Source: Symbiodinium natans
Taxonomy: Eukaryota; Sar; Dinophyceae; Suessiales; Symbiodiniaceae
Reading direction: 5' to 3'
Length of the DNA stretch: 64,000 nucleotides
Assembly: GCA_905221605.1 (NCBI GenBank)
Contig: CAJNDS010001890.1
Coordinates: 64,001-128,000, forward strand
Position numbers and translations under genes: made by a program. Below, piece by piece: positions 57,252-64,000 of this stretch (position 1 is its first letter; each line of letters begins with the position of its first letter). Below the pieces are notes generated by a model, which was given only the letters and a program-made list of their open reading frames with translations, ran no database searches and had not been told where the DNA came from.

Positions 57252-58460
57252 TCAACATTTGCAAGCGGGCCCCATCACGAGGCCGACTTGGACTTGTGAT
57301 TGCATGCTCGGTGACTTCGCATTCCACAGACCCTGCCATTTTCTTTGATGATGTATGAGCAGGCATCTCTCAGCGCAGCCACCCTGGTTCCAGTCTGAGC
57401 ACAGACGCGTGCCATCTTTGAGCTTTGCTGCGAGCTTGCCAATCTTGCTGGGTGACTTCGGCGTCTTCTCTGACTTCTCATTTGCTGATGTCGCAGATAA
57501 GTCGTCGCTCGGCACTATCTCCCAAGCATGATCAAGCTCCAGCATCGTCTGCTCAATGATTTGTCCTAGGGGAAGGTTGCTGAAACGGAACCTCTCAACC
57601 CACAGCTGCCTCTCACGCTCATCTCGCTGCTGCAGCCACGTCAAAGCCGCGCTGGGGGGCGCCAACTTGACACACCTTGCTGCTCTACGATGGTATCGCA
57701 ACACGACATCCAGCGGCACTTGCACATACGCAGTGGACCGGGTGTTGGGGCCCTCCGGCTCCGCGGGCTGCTTCTCGAGCGGCCTCACTCCTGCCTTCGC
57801 CAATCCATACAGCAAAACTTGCAAAAGTTCCAAATAATTGCTCACATTCTCTGAGATGGGTTCGTCGATGGCCTCTTCGGCGTCCACAATCTCAATGGAC
57901 CCAAGCTTGCGTCTCTTGCGAGTAGTCAACAAACTGTGCCGAAGTGTCTTCACCTTGAAAACAGATTGGACCTGCAACATGCGCCTATCCAGCTGCTTGG
58001 CCAGGCTAGACACTAGGGCATCGGACGGAGCTACCTGAACCTCCAGCTGCAACTTGTACCTCTGGTGAAATAAGGCATCTAGCTGCTTGAGGTCATGCAA
58101 CGGCAACAAAGCTTCCAAGTCCAGAGACTCGTCACCGCGCTTCTTCGCCTCCTGTGCCTGTGTGCCGGCCACGCGTATGGCCAACCATGCCTGGCGAAGC
58201 CGGGCTGCTTGCAACCCAGACTGCGCAAGGTTGGCGATCTTAGATGTGATCTTCGCCTCAATTTCTGCTTCAGACGTAATGAAGGCCGAATAGTCTTCAA
58301 GAGTTCGCAAGCCCACTGTCTCAACCAGCCAGTCCCCCACATTTTCACTGATGCGAAAGCTGGCGCAGAGCTTCTTGAACGTGGCCTTTGCATCTTCCTC
58401 AGAGACCTCCTGGAGGCCCACTAAGAGCACGCCCCCTATTGCAAGAGGTGTGGCACCCAT
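57252..58460 (-). CDS. Gag-like protein of the retroelement (ORF2)
   Basis: 402 residues starting MGATPLAIGGV, mostly helical, with charged stretches and a Lys/Ser-rich segment before a C-terminal cysteine cluster (CSDWNQGGCAERC…H, about residues 358-374, CCCH-like). It is called gag by position and by this nucleic-acid-binding cluster, not by a recognised capsid fold. After the cluster the frame runs into an unrelated tail. In the next frame the DNA between about 57340 and 57275 reads VCGMRSHRACNHK, a second Cys/His knuckle ending at a TGA, and that frame is also the RT frame. A one-base change in the AAAA run near 57343-57346 would join the two, so the present C terminus is probably a frameshift or a sequencing error. 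Confidence 0.6.
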   Translation of the reverse strand: MGATPLAIGGVLLVGLQEVSEEDAKATFKKLCASFRISENVGDWLVETVGLRTLEDYSAFITSEAEIEAKITSKIANLAQSGLQAARLRQAWLAIRVAGTQAQEAKKRGDESLDLEALLPLHDLKQLDALFHQRYKLQLEVQVAPSDALVSSLAKQLDRRMLQVQSVFKVKTLRHSLLTTRKRRKLGSIEIVDAEEAIDEPISENVSNYLELLQVLLYGLAKAGVRPLEKQPAEPEGPNTRSTAYVQVPLDVVLRYHRRAARCVKLAPPSAALTWLQQRDERERQLWVERFRFSNLPLGQIIEQTMLELDHAWEIVPSDDLSATSANEKSEKTPKSPSKIGKLAAKLKDGTRLCSDWNQGGCAERCLLIHHQRKWQGLWNAKSPSMQSQVQVGLVMGPACKC

Positions 58461-58687
58461 GGCTATGGGCTTTAGTTCTCAGCCCAAGCTACTTGTCTAC
58501 GGAAAAATGAGCAAAATCTCAATTTCCAGCATGAGTCTGACGCTGATGTGTCTTCGCTGTGGCAAGCACGGAAGACCCGTAATTGGCAGACTGCTAAAAA
58601 AAGACACGAGAATCTAAGCGTGCGGCTGTTTTATTGCTTTGCAGGAGCAGACGAACGAGGTTGCGCCCCCCGCCTCTAGCCCCTTGG

Positions 58688-60598
58688 TCATCTGCGCACT
58701 GCTGAGGGGTCCAGCTTCTCCAGCTCCCTCAACTGCGGCAAACTCAGCCACGTCAGGCAACTTTTGCAGAATGCCCGGCCCGTTGCTACCGCCTCGAGCA
58801 AGTTTTCTAAAACAACAGGCTCGCGCTTGAACTTAGCACGGCGCTGTCGTTGCTTCCACGTACATCGCGGCCTACCCTCAAAGTTCATATGAAGCAATGC
58901 TGCAGAGCGACTAGACGTGATCCAGCTGACACAGCCAACCGACAGCGAATCTACTGCGGGCTTCGCTGCAAGCTCAGCATGACCTGCTACACAAAATCTC
59001 GGCTCACAAACATGGCCAGCAATGAAGTCCGACCCTGCAGCCCACTCAATGTCCGAATCCTGCAGGAGGTCGGCGAATCGCTGCCTCCATTGCTTCTCGT
59101 TTGCGGCACCCTCGCTCAACCACCAAAGGCGGCAATCTTCCCAGGTCGCGCAACGCTGCACCATGGAAGCAGTGCACAGGGCCTGCACGACGCCGACTTG
59201 GAGCTCTGCCTGGACCTTCGCGCCAGAGTAGCGCAGAGGCATGACTTTGTCTGCCCTGCCTTCTTTACTGGTCCAGTTTCCTAATGCCATCCGCTCAGGC
59301 ATGTCAGCCGCACGAACATCTAGCAACGTAGGCTGGAACCTCCGCAAAGAATATGACGTGCACCGATGGACATTTGCATCCTTCATCACCGGCGCCACGC
59401 ACTCTTGCAGCACACGGTTGAAAACTGCAGCTTTGACAGGCAGCAGCGATTGCGCATCCACAACCATGCACTGAGACGGATGTTGTTGTCGACGCTCCGA
59501 TTGCCAGATCTGGGCCCACGTCGTCCACAGCACATCCACTGCTTGGCGCAGAGTTGGTGTAACCAAAGGCACAAACCAGCGGAAACCTCCCCGGACCACA
59601 CCATCCGTGCGCACTTTGCCTTGGTAGGCCCAAAATGCTGCCCACCACTTCGTGCGGGCCACGGGTCTGGACCGAAGCGCGTGCGCAAAGCGCAGAGGTT
59701 TCACTGAAGCGCACACGGCAACAGCTGTAAGCACCCTCCGCCAACTTGCCAACTGAACATCCTCGCGGAAGGCGTCCCATATAGCACGTATCATGCAAGG
59801 CTCTGCAACAACAGCTTGTTGGCTCGGCTGTCTGCAACTCTTGCCCCCAGCTGGCACGCAGACGTGTTCTAGCTTGAGCGGGGCTTGCAAATGCACCACC
59901 AGCCATTTCAGCCTTGCAAACAAGTTCTTCGCCGACGCGCCCCCAGACTGCTCCAACATTCTATCCATGAAATCTTCAATGCACGCTGCAGGCAATGGCC
60001 AATGTGCCCTGGTGACTTGCAGCTGGGTCATCCAAAGCTCCAGCGACTGCCACGTCCGCAGACCAGCTTTTAGCCAACCTGCATCGAAGTGCAACAAACG
60101 CGTGACACATATTTCTTTACGACGCATAGCCAGGCCAGCCAGGTCCGATGACAAGCCCGAGGCGACTCCCGCTTCCGGTGCCCAGGTCCAGGAGATGTTC
60201 ACAAGCTCTTGCGCAAGCGGTCTCTTCTGCAAATCGGTCTCTTGCATAGACCGCGGAACTTCTGCTTTGGACACGCCTCTGCAAAATGGCCTTCTAAGGA
60301 CCAAGCTTCCTTTGTACAATCCCGGACTTGGGGGGATGGTTCGTTTGGGCGTACGGGCTACCTCAACGACAGCTGCCACATCGAGAAATGGCTCATCGCG
60401 AGCCAATCGCCACAAGCGGCATAACTCTGCATCCTCTGGTGCCAAGACATAATATGTCGCCAGGTCTGCTCGAGTTTCCAGCCCTAACTCAGACAAATGA
60501 TCGATGACACGCTGGGGCGCCTTTTGAGCATGCAACCACGGGGTCAGTTCTGCCAATGTGCCCAGAAGACTCGCCTGTCTCTCGACAGCAGATAGCAT
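58688..60598 (-). CDS. Tyrosine recombinase of the retroelement (ORF1)
   Basis: About 636 residues from the ATG at 60598. The open frame continues upstream through repeat A1 to 60730 without an ATG, and the proposed trans-splice site near 60659 favours the 60598 start; a short out-of-frame ATG lies just upstream at 60603. The C-terminal half has the tyrosine recombinase core: a box I-like arginine in KPLRFAHALRSR (about residue 303 from this start), the box II signature YSLRRFQPTLL (arginines near 419-420), LGNW (near 440) and the predicted nucleophile in MPLRYSG (tyrosine near 457). The usual box II histidine is replaced by Tyr/Ser, as happens in some YR elements. It would integrate circular element DNA in the nucleus. 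The roughly 180 residues after the nucleophile have no assignment. The frame is intact. Confidence 0.8.
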   Translation of the reverse strand: MLSAVERQASLLGTLAELTPWLHAQKAPQRVIDHLSELGLETRADLATYYVLAPEDAELCRLWRLARDEPFLDVAAVVEVARTPKRTIPPSPGLYKGSLVLRRPFCRGVSKAEVPRSMQETDLQKRPLAQELVNISWTWAPEAGVASGLSSDLAGLAMRRKEICVTRLLHFDAGWLKAGLRTWQSLELWMTQLQVTRAHWPLPAACIEDFMDRMLEQSGGASAKNLFARLKWLVVHLQAPLKLEHVCVPAGGKSCRQPSQQAVVAEPCMIRAIWDAFREDVQLASWRRVLTAVAVCASVKPLRFAHALRSRPVARTKWWAAFWAYQGKVRTDGVVRGGFRWFVPLVTPTLRQAVDVLWTTWAQIWQSERRQQHPSQCMVVDAQSLLPVKAAVFNRVLQECVAPVMKDANVHRCTSYSLRRFQPTLLDVRAADMPERMALGNWTSKEGRADKVMPLRYSGAKVQAELQVGVVQALCTASMVQRCATWEDCRLWWLSEGAANEKQWRQRFADLLQDSDIEWAAGSDFIAGHVCEPRFCVAGHAELAAKPAVDSLSVGCVSWITSSRSAALLHMNFEGRPRCTWKQRQRRAKFKREPVVLENLLEAVATGRAFCKSCLTWLSLPQLRELEKLDPSAVRR

Positions 60599-60606
60599 GA
60601 CATGGC

Positions 60607-60736
60607 GGAAAAAGAACTCCACCCCGCTCACGCGGGCCCCGGATGCACTTCCTCGGGCCTTGAGCCAAATGGAGAATGGAGACCCATCAAGGTTATAACC
60701 TGTGCACCCTAAGCCTGCCACACGCGACACAGCGCA
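60607..60736 (-). repeat. Split direct repeat A1 of the retroelement
   Basis: 130 bp at the 5' end of the element, nearly identical to A2 (54419-54554) except for one internal block. There A1 has a spliced-leader-like sequence (60659-60672) and A2 has 17 different bases. Its outer end is GCGCTGTGTCGCGTG on the minus strand. Confidence 0.88.
60659..60672 (-). promoter_or_regulatory. Relic of the dinoflagellate spliced leader inside repeat A1
   Basis: The minus strand reads CCATTTGGCTCAAG followed by GCCCGAGG. The dinoflagellate spliced leader ends CCATTTTGGCTCAAG, so the match is complete apart from one T. In A2 the same place holds a different 17-base block ending in TTTAG just before GCCCGAGG, i.e. 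an unspliced AG acceptor. The simplest reading is that element RNA was trans-spliced at this AG and the leader was copied back into the repeat. Confidence 0.75.
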
Positions 60737-61020
60737 AAAAGGGGTTAATAAGGAAACCTAAACCCTAAACCCTAAACCCTAACCCTAAACCCCTAAACAC
60801 CTAAACCCCTAAACCCCTAAACCCCTGAACCCCTAAACCCCTAAACCCCTAAAAAACCCTAAAAACCCCTAAAAACCCCTAAAAACCACTAAACCCCTTT
60901 GTGGTTTAAAAGGTGGGAAAAAGCGAACCTAAACAAAAAAATCCCAACAAAGGAACCCGGACCTCCGAGGGAGAAACCCAACCTTCAACCCTGGGCTTCC
61001 TTGGTTGCTTTTTCAAGAGG

Positions 61021-61243
61021 GTTGGGGTTTAGGGTTTAGGGTTTGGGGTTTAGGGTTTAGGGTTTAGGGTTTAGGGTTTAGGGTTTAGGGTTTAAGGTTT
61101 AGGGTTTAGGGTTTAGGGTTTAGGGTTTAGGGTTTAGCGTTTAGGGTTTAGGGTTTAGGGTTTAGGGTGTAGGGTTTAGGGTTTAGGGTTTAGGGTTTAG
61201 GGTTTCGGGTTTCGGGTTTCGGGTTTCGGGTTTCGGGTTTCGG
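61021..61243. repeat. TTTAGGG array passing into TTTCGGG
   Basis: About 25 TTTAGGG units with scattered variants, then six TTTCGGG units, the same succession as at 49 kb. Confidence 0.95.
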
Positions 61244-61258
61244 CCCTGAGATCCGGAC

Positions 61259-61352
61259 CCGCTCCAAGAGGTGGAAGACTGAGCTCGGCTTGATTGCGTA
61301 GAAGTTCCTCTGCCGCCCTTTGGCGTCCTTCCACAGCTCCCTTGGCATCCAT
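61259..61352 (-). CDS. Possible first coding exon
   Basis: Begins ATG-GAT-GCC after a run of A and reads MDAKGAVEGRQRAAEELLRN then QAELSLPPLGA, helical. Donor GCGG|GTCCGG. An AG 12 bases in (CCAAG|GGA) would make it an internal exon instead. Confidence 0.45.
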
Positions 61353-61362
61353 TTTTTCGGGG

Positions 61363-61507
61363 TAGGTTTAGGGTTTAGGGTTTAGGGTTTAGGGTTTAGG
61401 GTTTAGGGTTTAGGGTTTAGGGTTTAGGGTTTAGGGTTTAGGGTTTAGGGTTTAGGGTTTAGGGTTTAGGGTTTAGGGTTTAGGGTTTAGGGTTTAGGGT
61501 TTAGGGT
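61363..61507. repeat. TTTAGGG array, about 20 units
   Basis: Perfect run lying on the acceptor side of the exon at 61352 and abutting a family D foldback element. Confidence 0.95.
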
Positions 61508-61509
61508 GG

Positions 61510-61623
61510 CTAGACCCAAGAGTAGCCTAGGAATAAACAGGGTGCCCTTTTTTTGGTTAAAGGGGCTCATAAGGGAACCTAAACCCAATAAAGGGAAACA
61601 AAAAGGGCTACTCCAGGTCCTAG
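61510..61623. mobile_element. Foldback MITE family D, best copy
   Basis: 114 bp, CTAGACCCAAGAGTAGCC to GGCTACTCCAGGTCCTAG; the two ends are inverted repeats with few differences. Confidence 0.75.
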
Positions 61624-61700
61624 ACAGGGTTCAGGGCCCGGGGATTAGGAGCCTCGTAGGCCGCCTTGGCTTAATCTTTGCTGGAGACATGTGGAGGCTA

Positions 61701-61846
61701 TCGGGTTCTTAAGGGAGGGGTGTTCAAGGGTGGTAGGTACCTAGAGAACCTTCGGGAAGCTTAGGGAGCCTTAGGGAGTACTGGGAGTATTAGGGAACCT
61801 TGGGTTACATACCCCTCTTGAACCCCCCCTCCCGTAAAGAACCCTA
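61701..61846. mobile_element. Foldback MITE family B, copy 2
   Basis: Inverted ends GGGTTCTTAAGGGAGGGG / CCCCTCCCGTAAAGAACCC, about 146 bp, in opposite orientation to copy 1. Confidence 0.78.
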
Positions 61847-62348
61847 TAAGGAGGGGTGTGTTGAAGTCGGGTGCCGGCGCTCTGCATAGGTTCCAGGGAG
61901 AAACATGGCCCCGTGCACTAAAATACTGGAACCCCATAACCCCGAAGGCATCTTCTGAACTGCGGCTTCCCGAAAGTTTAAAAGGGTTTAGGGTTTAGGG
62001 TTTGGGGTTTAGGGTTTAGGGTTTAGGGTTTAGGGTTTAGGGTTTAGGGTTGAGGCGCACGCACTCCGTCCGATACCGGGCTGAGGGTAGGATAGGGCGC
62101 TTGATTGGGTTAACATTGGCCCCCCCAGAGCAGAGCAGCAGGTCTTCGACAGCATCTAAAACCACAGAGGGGCTCGAAGGGTTGATGTGTTTTGTTTCTT
62201 TTGAAAAGAAACCCTAAACGCTAAACCCGAAGTAGAGCTCTCTGTCTTTTGTTTCTAGAAAAGTGTCCCCTAAACCCTAAACCCGAAACCCTAAACCTAC
62301 ACCCTAAACCCTAAATCCGAAAGCAACAAGAAGCCGCGGGTACGGAAC

Positions 62349-62401
62349 CCTGAGCCCAACATGTACTCCCCAAGCGAATAACCGCATCCGCGCGGCCACA
62401 T
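62349..62401 (-). CDS. Exon candidate
   Basis: Reads VAARMRLFAWGVHVGLR. Acceptor CATGTATCAG, donor CAGG|GTTCCG. Joins in phase after the exon ending at 62927 (split Asp codon). Confidence 0.5.
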
Positions 62402-62427
62402 CTGATACATGACCTGATCCAGAGCTA

Positions 62428-62549
62428 GGGTTTAGGGTTTAGGGTTTAGGGTTTAGGGTTTAGGGTTTAGGGTTTAGGGTTTAGGGTTTAGGGTTTAGGG
62501 TTTAGGGTTTAGGGTTTAGGGTTTAGGGTTTAGGGTTTAGGGTTTAGGA
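62428..62549. repeat. TTTAGGG array, about 17 units
   Basis: Perfect run on the acceptor side of the exon at 62401. Confidence 0.95.
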
Positions 62550-62926
62550 CTTAGCTTCCCCACCACTCTAAACCCACAACCTCCGGCTGACCCAAAAGCT
62601 GAAAACCCCCAGCAAAAAAATATCTGCGACCAGACAAAACAGCTCCAGCGCTCCTGTGACATGTAAAAGCAGTTTAGGGTTTAGGGTTTAGGGTTTAGGG
62701 TTTAGGGTAAAGCCAGTTCTGGAGCTCAAAGAACGAGCTTCATGGAAGTTTTTGAGTCACAGGCTTCACCTGGTAGGGCGTGGGGTAGTGGATGGGGGCC
62801 CGATCAGACAAGAAGACTAGGGGGTAGAGTTTCGGCGCCGAACACCCCACACAAGGGAATAAGGGTGCGACCTTTTACCCTAAAGCCTAAACACTAACCC
62901 CAAACCCGAAACCCTAAACCCTAAAC

Positions 62927-63031
62927 CCTCGGACAGCCTCAAGGCCCGAAATCCCCAGGCGACCGTGGTGGCCTTGCAATCCGCCAGGAAGAAGTCAAAG
63001 GCTTTGCCGCCGTCCTTCACATCCTCATTGG
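62927..63031 (-). CDS. Exon candidate, OPR-like
   Basis: Reads NEDVKDGGKAFDFFLADCKA then TTVAWGFRALRLSE; the TTVAWGFRAL core resembles OPR repeats. Acceptor GGCTTCGAAG, donor GAGG|GTTTAGGG at the edge of a heptamer tract. Confidence 0.6.
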
Positions 63032-63351
63032 CTTCGAAGCCCCATGTGGCGTTTAGGGTTTAGGGTTTAGGGTTAGGGTTTAGGGTTTAGGGATTAGGGA
63101 TTGGGGTTTAGGGTTTAGGGTTTAGGGTTGAATGTGGCATTCCCCAAAGCCCTGCAAGGGTCAGGGCCTCTAGGGGAGTCCCTTCGGGTCTCTAGGGTGC
63201 ATCCTCCCTGTCGGGCTCCAAGCTTCCCTAAACCCTAAACCCTAAACCCTAACCCTAAACCCTAAACCCTAAAAACCGCAATGTTGGTCCAATCCTGAGC
63301 CCCTCGAGAGTACCAGGAACAACGGTAGCCGCTTCGTTTGCTTCATGAGAA

Positions 63352-63460
63352 CTTGGGATGTTCCCCCTTATACTAAGAGCCCTCTTAATAGAGATTGCAA
63401 TAGGGGGGGGGGGGGTACTATAATCCCAAGTAAGGACGATTAGTAGAAGGTGGGAACAAG
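63352..63460. mobile_element. Foldback MITE family A, copy 7
   Basis: CTTGGGATGTTCCCCCTTAT at the left, a run of G in the middle, degraded right end (GGTGGGAACAAG). Confidence 0.8.
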
Positions 63461-63853
63461 AACCTCACCTGAGAACACCACGGGTATGAGAACCTTCAGC
63501 CCTACATCGGAATCCGGCTGTGATAAACGAATTCGGCTCAACACGGATCTGGGTTCGCAACTCGTCCACACCAGTACCGGCAGACGGAACCCCAAAGTGA
63601 CCATACCCATGAGAAAGTTCATCAGCTAGCCCTGCTTCGCAACCCTAAACCCTAAACCCTAAACCCTACACCCTCGGTTGTTGCTCCTCTCTGGCCACAG
63701 CATCATGTCACAACTAAACTCCTACTCCTGCCTCCACCTGTCAGCACAGAGGCCTCTTCACATGTCCACATGGCACCCTAAACCCTAAACCCTAAACCCT
63801 AAACCCTAAACCCTAAACCCTAAACCCTAAACCCTAAACCCTAAACCCTAAAC

Positions 63854-63941
63854 CCTGCAAACAGCTCGCAACAAGCCGTTGATCATGGTCATGAAGAGGC
63901 CGACCAGGGAGATTTGGTGGACCCTGCCCTCCAACAAGGCT
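63854..63941 (-). CDS. Exon candidate
   Basis: Reads ALLEGRVHQISLVGLFMTMI then NGLLRAV, hydrophobic. Acceptor TTCGGATGTAG, donor GCAGG|GTTTAGGG opening an 11-unit heptamer tract. Confidence 0.55.
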
Positions 63942-64000
63942 CTACATCCGAAAGTCTTGGTTCAGCTTCAAGACACCTAACGACTTTATGAGGGTTGACA

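Larger units (their letters stand above)
54131..60736 (-). mobile_element. Tyrosine-recombinase retrotransposon with split direct repeats (DIRS/Ngaro/VIPER-like)
   Basis: A 6.6-kb element read on the minus strand. In transcription order it holds repeat A1 (60736-60607), a tyrosine recombinase ORF, a gag-like ORF with a C-terminal CCCH cluster, an RT/RNase H ORF, then B1, A2 and B2 (54774-54131). The A1-ORFs-B1-A2-B2 layout is the split-direct-repeat form known from Ngaro and VIPER elements, which replicate through a circle and integrate with a tyrosine recombinase. No methyltransferase domain and no integrase of the LTR type is seen. Ngaro elements carry the recombinase last and VIPER in the middle; here it comes first. 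The RNase H region is frameshifted, so this copy is probably inactive. Flanks resemble the two halves of one small repeat, with no evident target duplication. Confidence 0.88.
1..64000. repeat. Dispersed telomere-like heptamer tracts (TTTAGGG/CCCTAAA)
   Basis: Hundreds of tracts of 1 to about 24 units in both orientations occur throughout, except inside the retroelement. Next to exons the pattern is regular: read in the direction of the gene, the donor side carries TTTAGGG and the acceptor side carries CCCTAAA, so on the plus strand an exon is flanked by CCCTAAA on its left and TTTAGGG on its right. Variant units (TTTGGGG, TTTCGGG, TGTAGGG, CCCTAAG, CCCTGAA) form locally pure runs. Tracts are far too short and too mixed to be a chromosome end. 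Confidence 0.95.

Noticed and set aside
1-64000. A chromosome end (true telomere or subtelomere cap)
   Set aside because: Tracts are short, in both orientations, full of variants and interleaved with exons, MITEs and a retroelement over the whole window.
1-64000. CRISPR arrays, bacterial promoters, ribosome binding sites, rRNA genes
   Set aside because: Looked for; none seen. The repeats have no spacer structure and the context is eukaryotic.

Overview
The window looks like nuclear DNA of a dinoflagellate. It is filled with hundreds of short TTTAGGG/CCCTAAA tracts (the plant-type telomere heptamer, also known from dinoflagellates), in both orientations and mixed with unrelated sequence, so this is an interior region and not a chromosome end. 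A relic of the dinoflagellate trans-spliced leader (…CCATTTTGGCTCAAG) lies at the 5' end of a retroelement on the minus strand. Bacterial-style genes, ribosome binding sites and CRISPR arrays are absent. Outside the retroelement, most long ORFs are shadows or translated satellites.

Reading the unique islands between the telomere-like tracts shows many short (30-170 nt) protein-like exons, almost all on the minus strand. Most have a good AG acceptor on the right and a GT donor on the left, and the donor often is the first GT of a GTTTAGGG (or GTTTGGGG / GTTTCGGG) tract. Adjacent exons can be joined in phase. The best model, 46.5 to 36.2 kb, chains 20 exons into tandem repeats of the OPR/RAP type (…QGLSNTAWAFAKL…), a large family of predicted organelle RNA-binding proteins. 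A second in-phase chain of 8 exons (32.5 to 27.3 kb) encodes an unrecognised protein. The remaining exons (0.2-25.8 kb and 47-64 kb) are listed singly; many are Ala/Pro/Glu-rich. Gene boundaries are not resolved.

At 54.13-60.74 kb a 6.6-kb tyrosine-recombinase retrotransposon (DIRS/Ngaro/VIPER-like) sits on the minus strand. It has split direct repeats in the order A1 - ORFs - B1 - A2 - B2 and the ORF order recombinase, gag-like, RT/RNase H. The RNase H part is frameshifted and gag probably is. It is inserted, without a visible target duplication, inside a copy of a small inverted-repeat element.

Other content: several MITE-like foldback families (one with seven copies), a 16-bp satellite whose unit is a CCCC-GTAA-GGGG hairpin, a compound GC-rich satellite (32.9-34.1 kb), AT and GA microsatellites, a 460-bp trinucleotide array, and homogeneous arrays of variant heptamers (TTTGGGG, TTTCGGG, CCCTAAG). 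All calls come from reading the sequence by eye; exon ends are predictions and may be off by a few bases.
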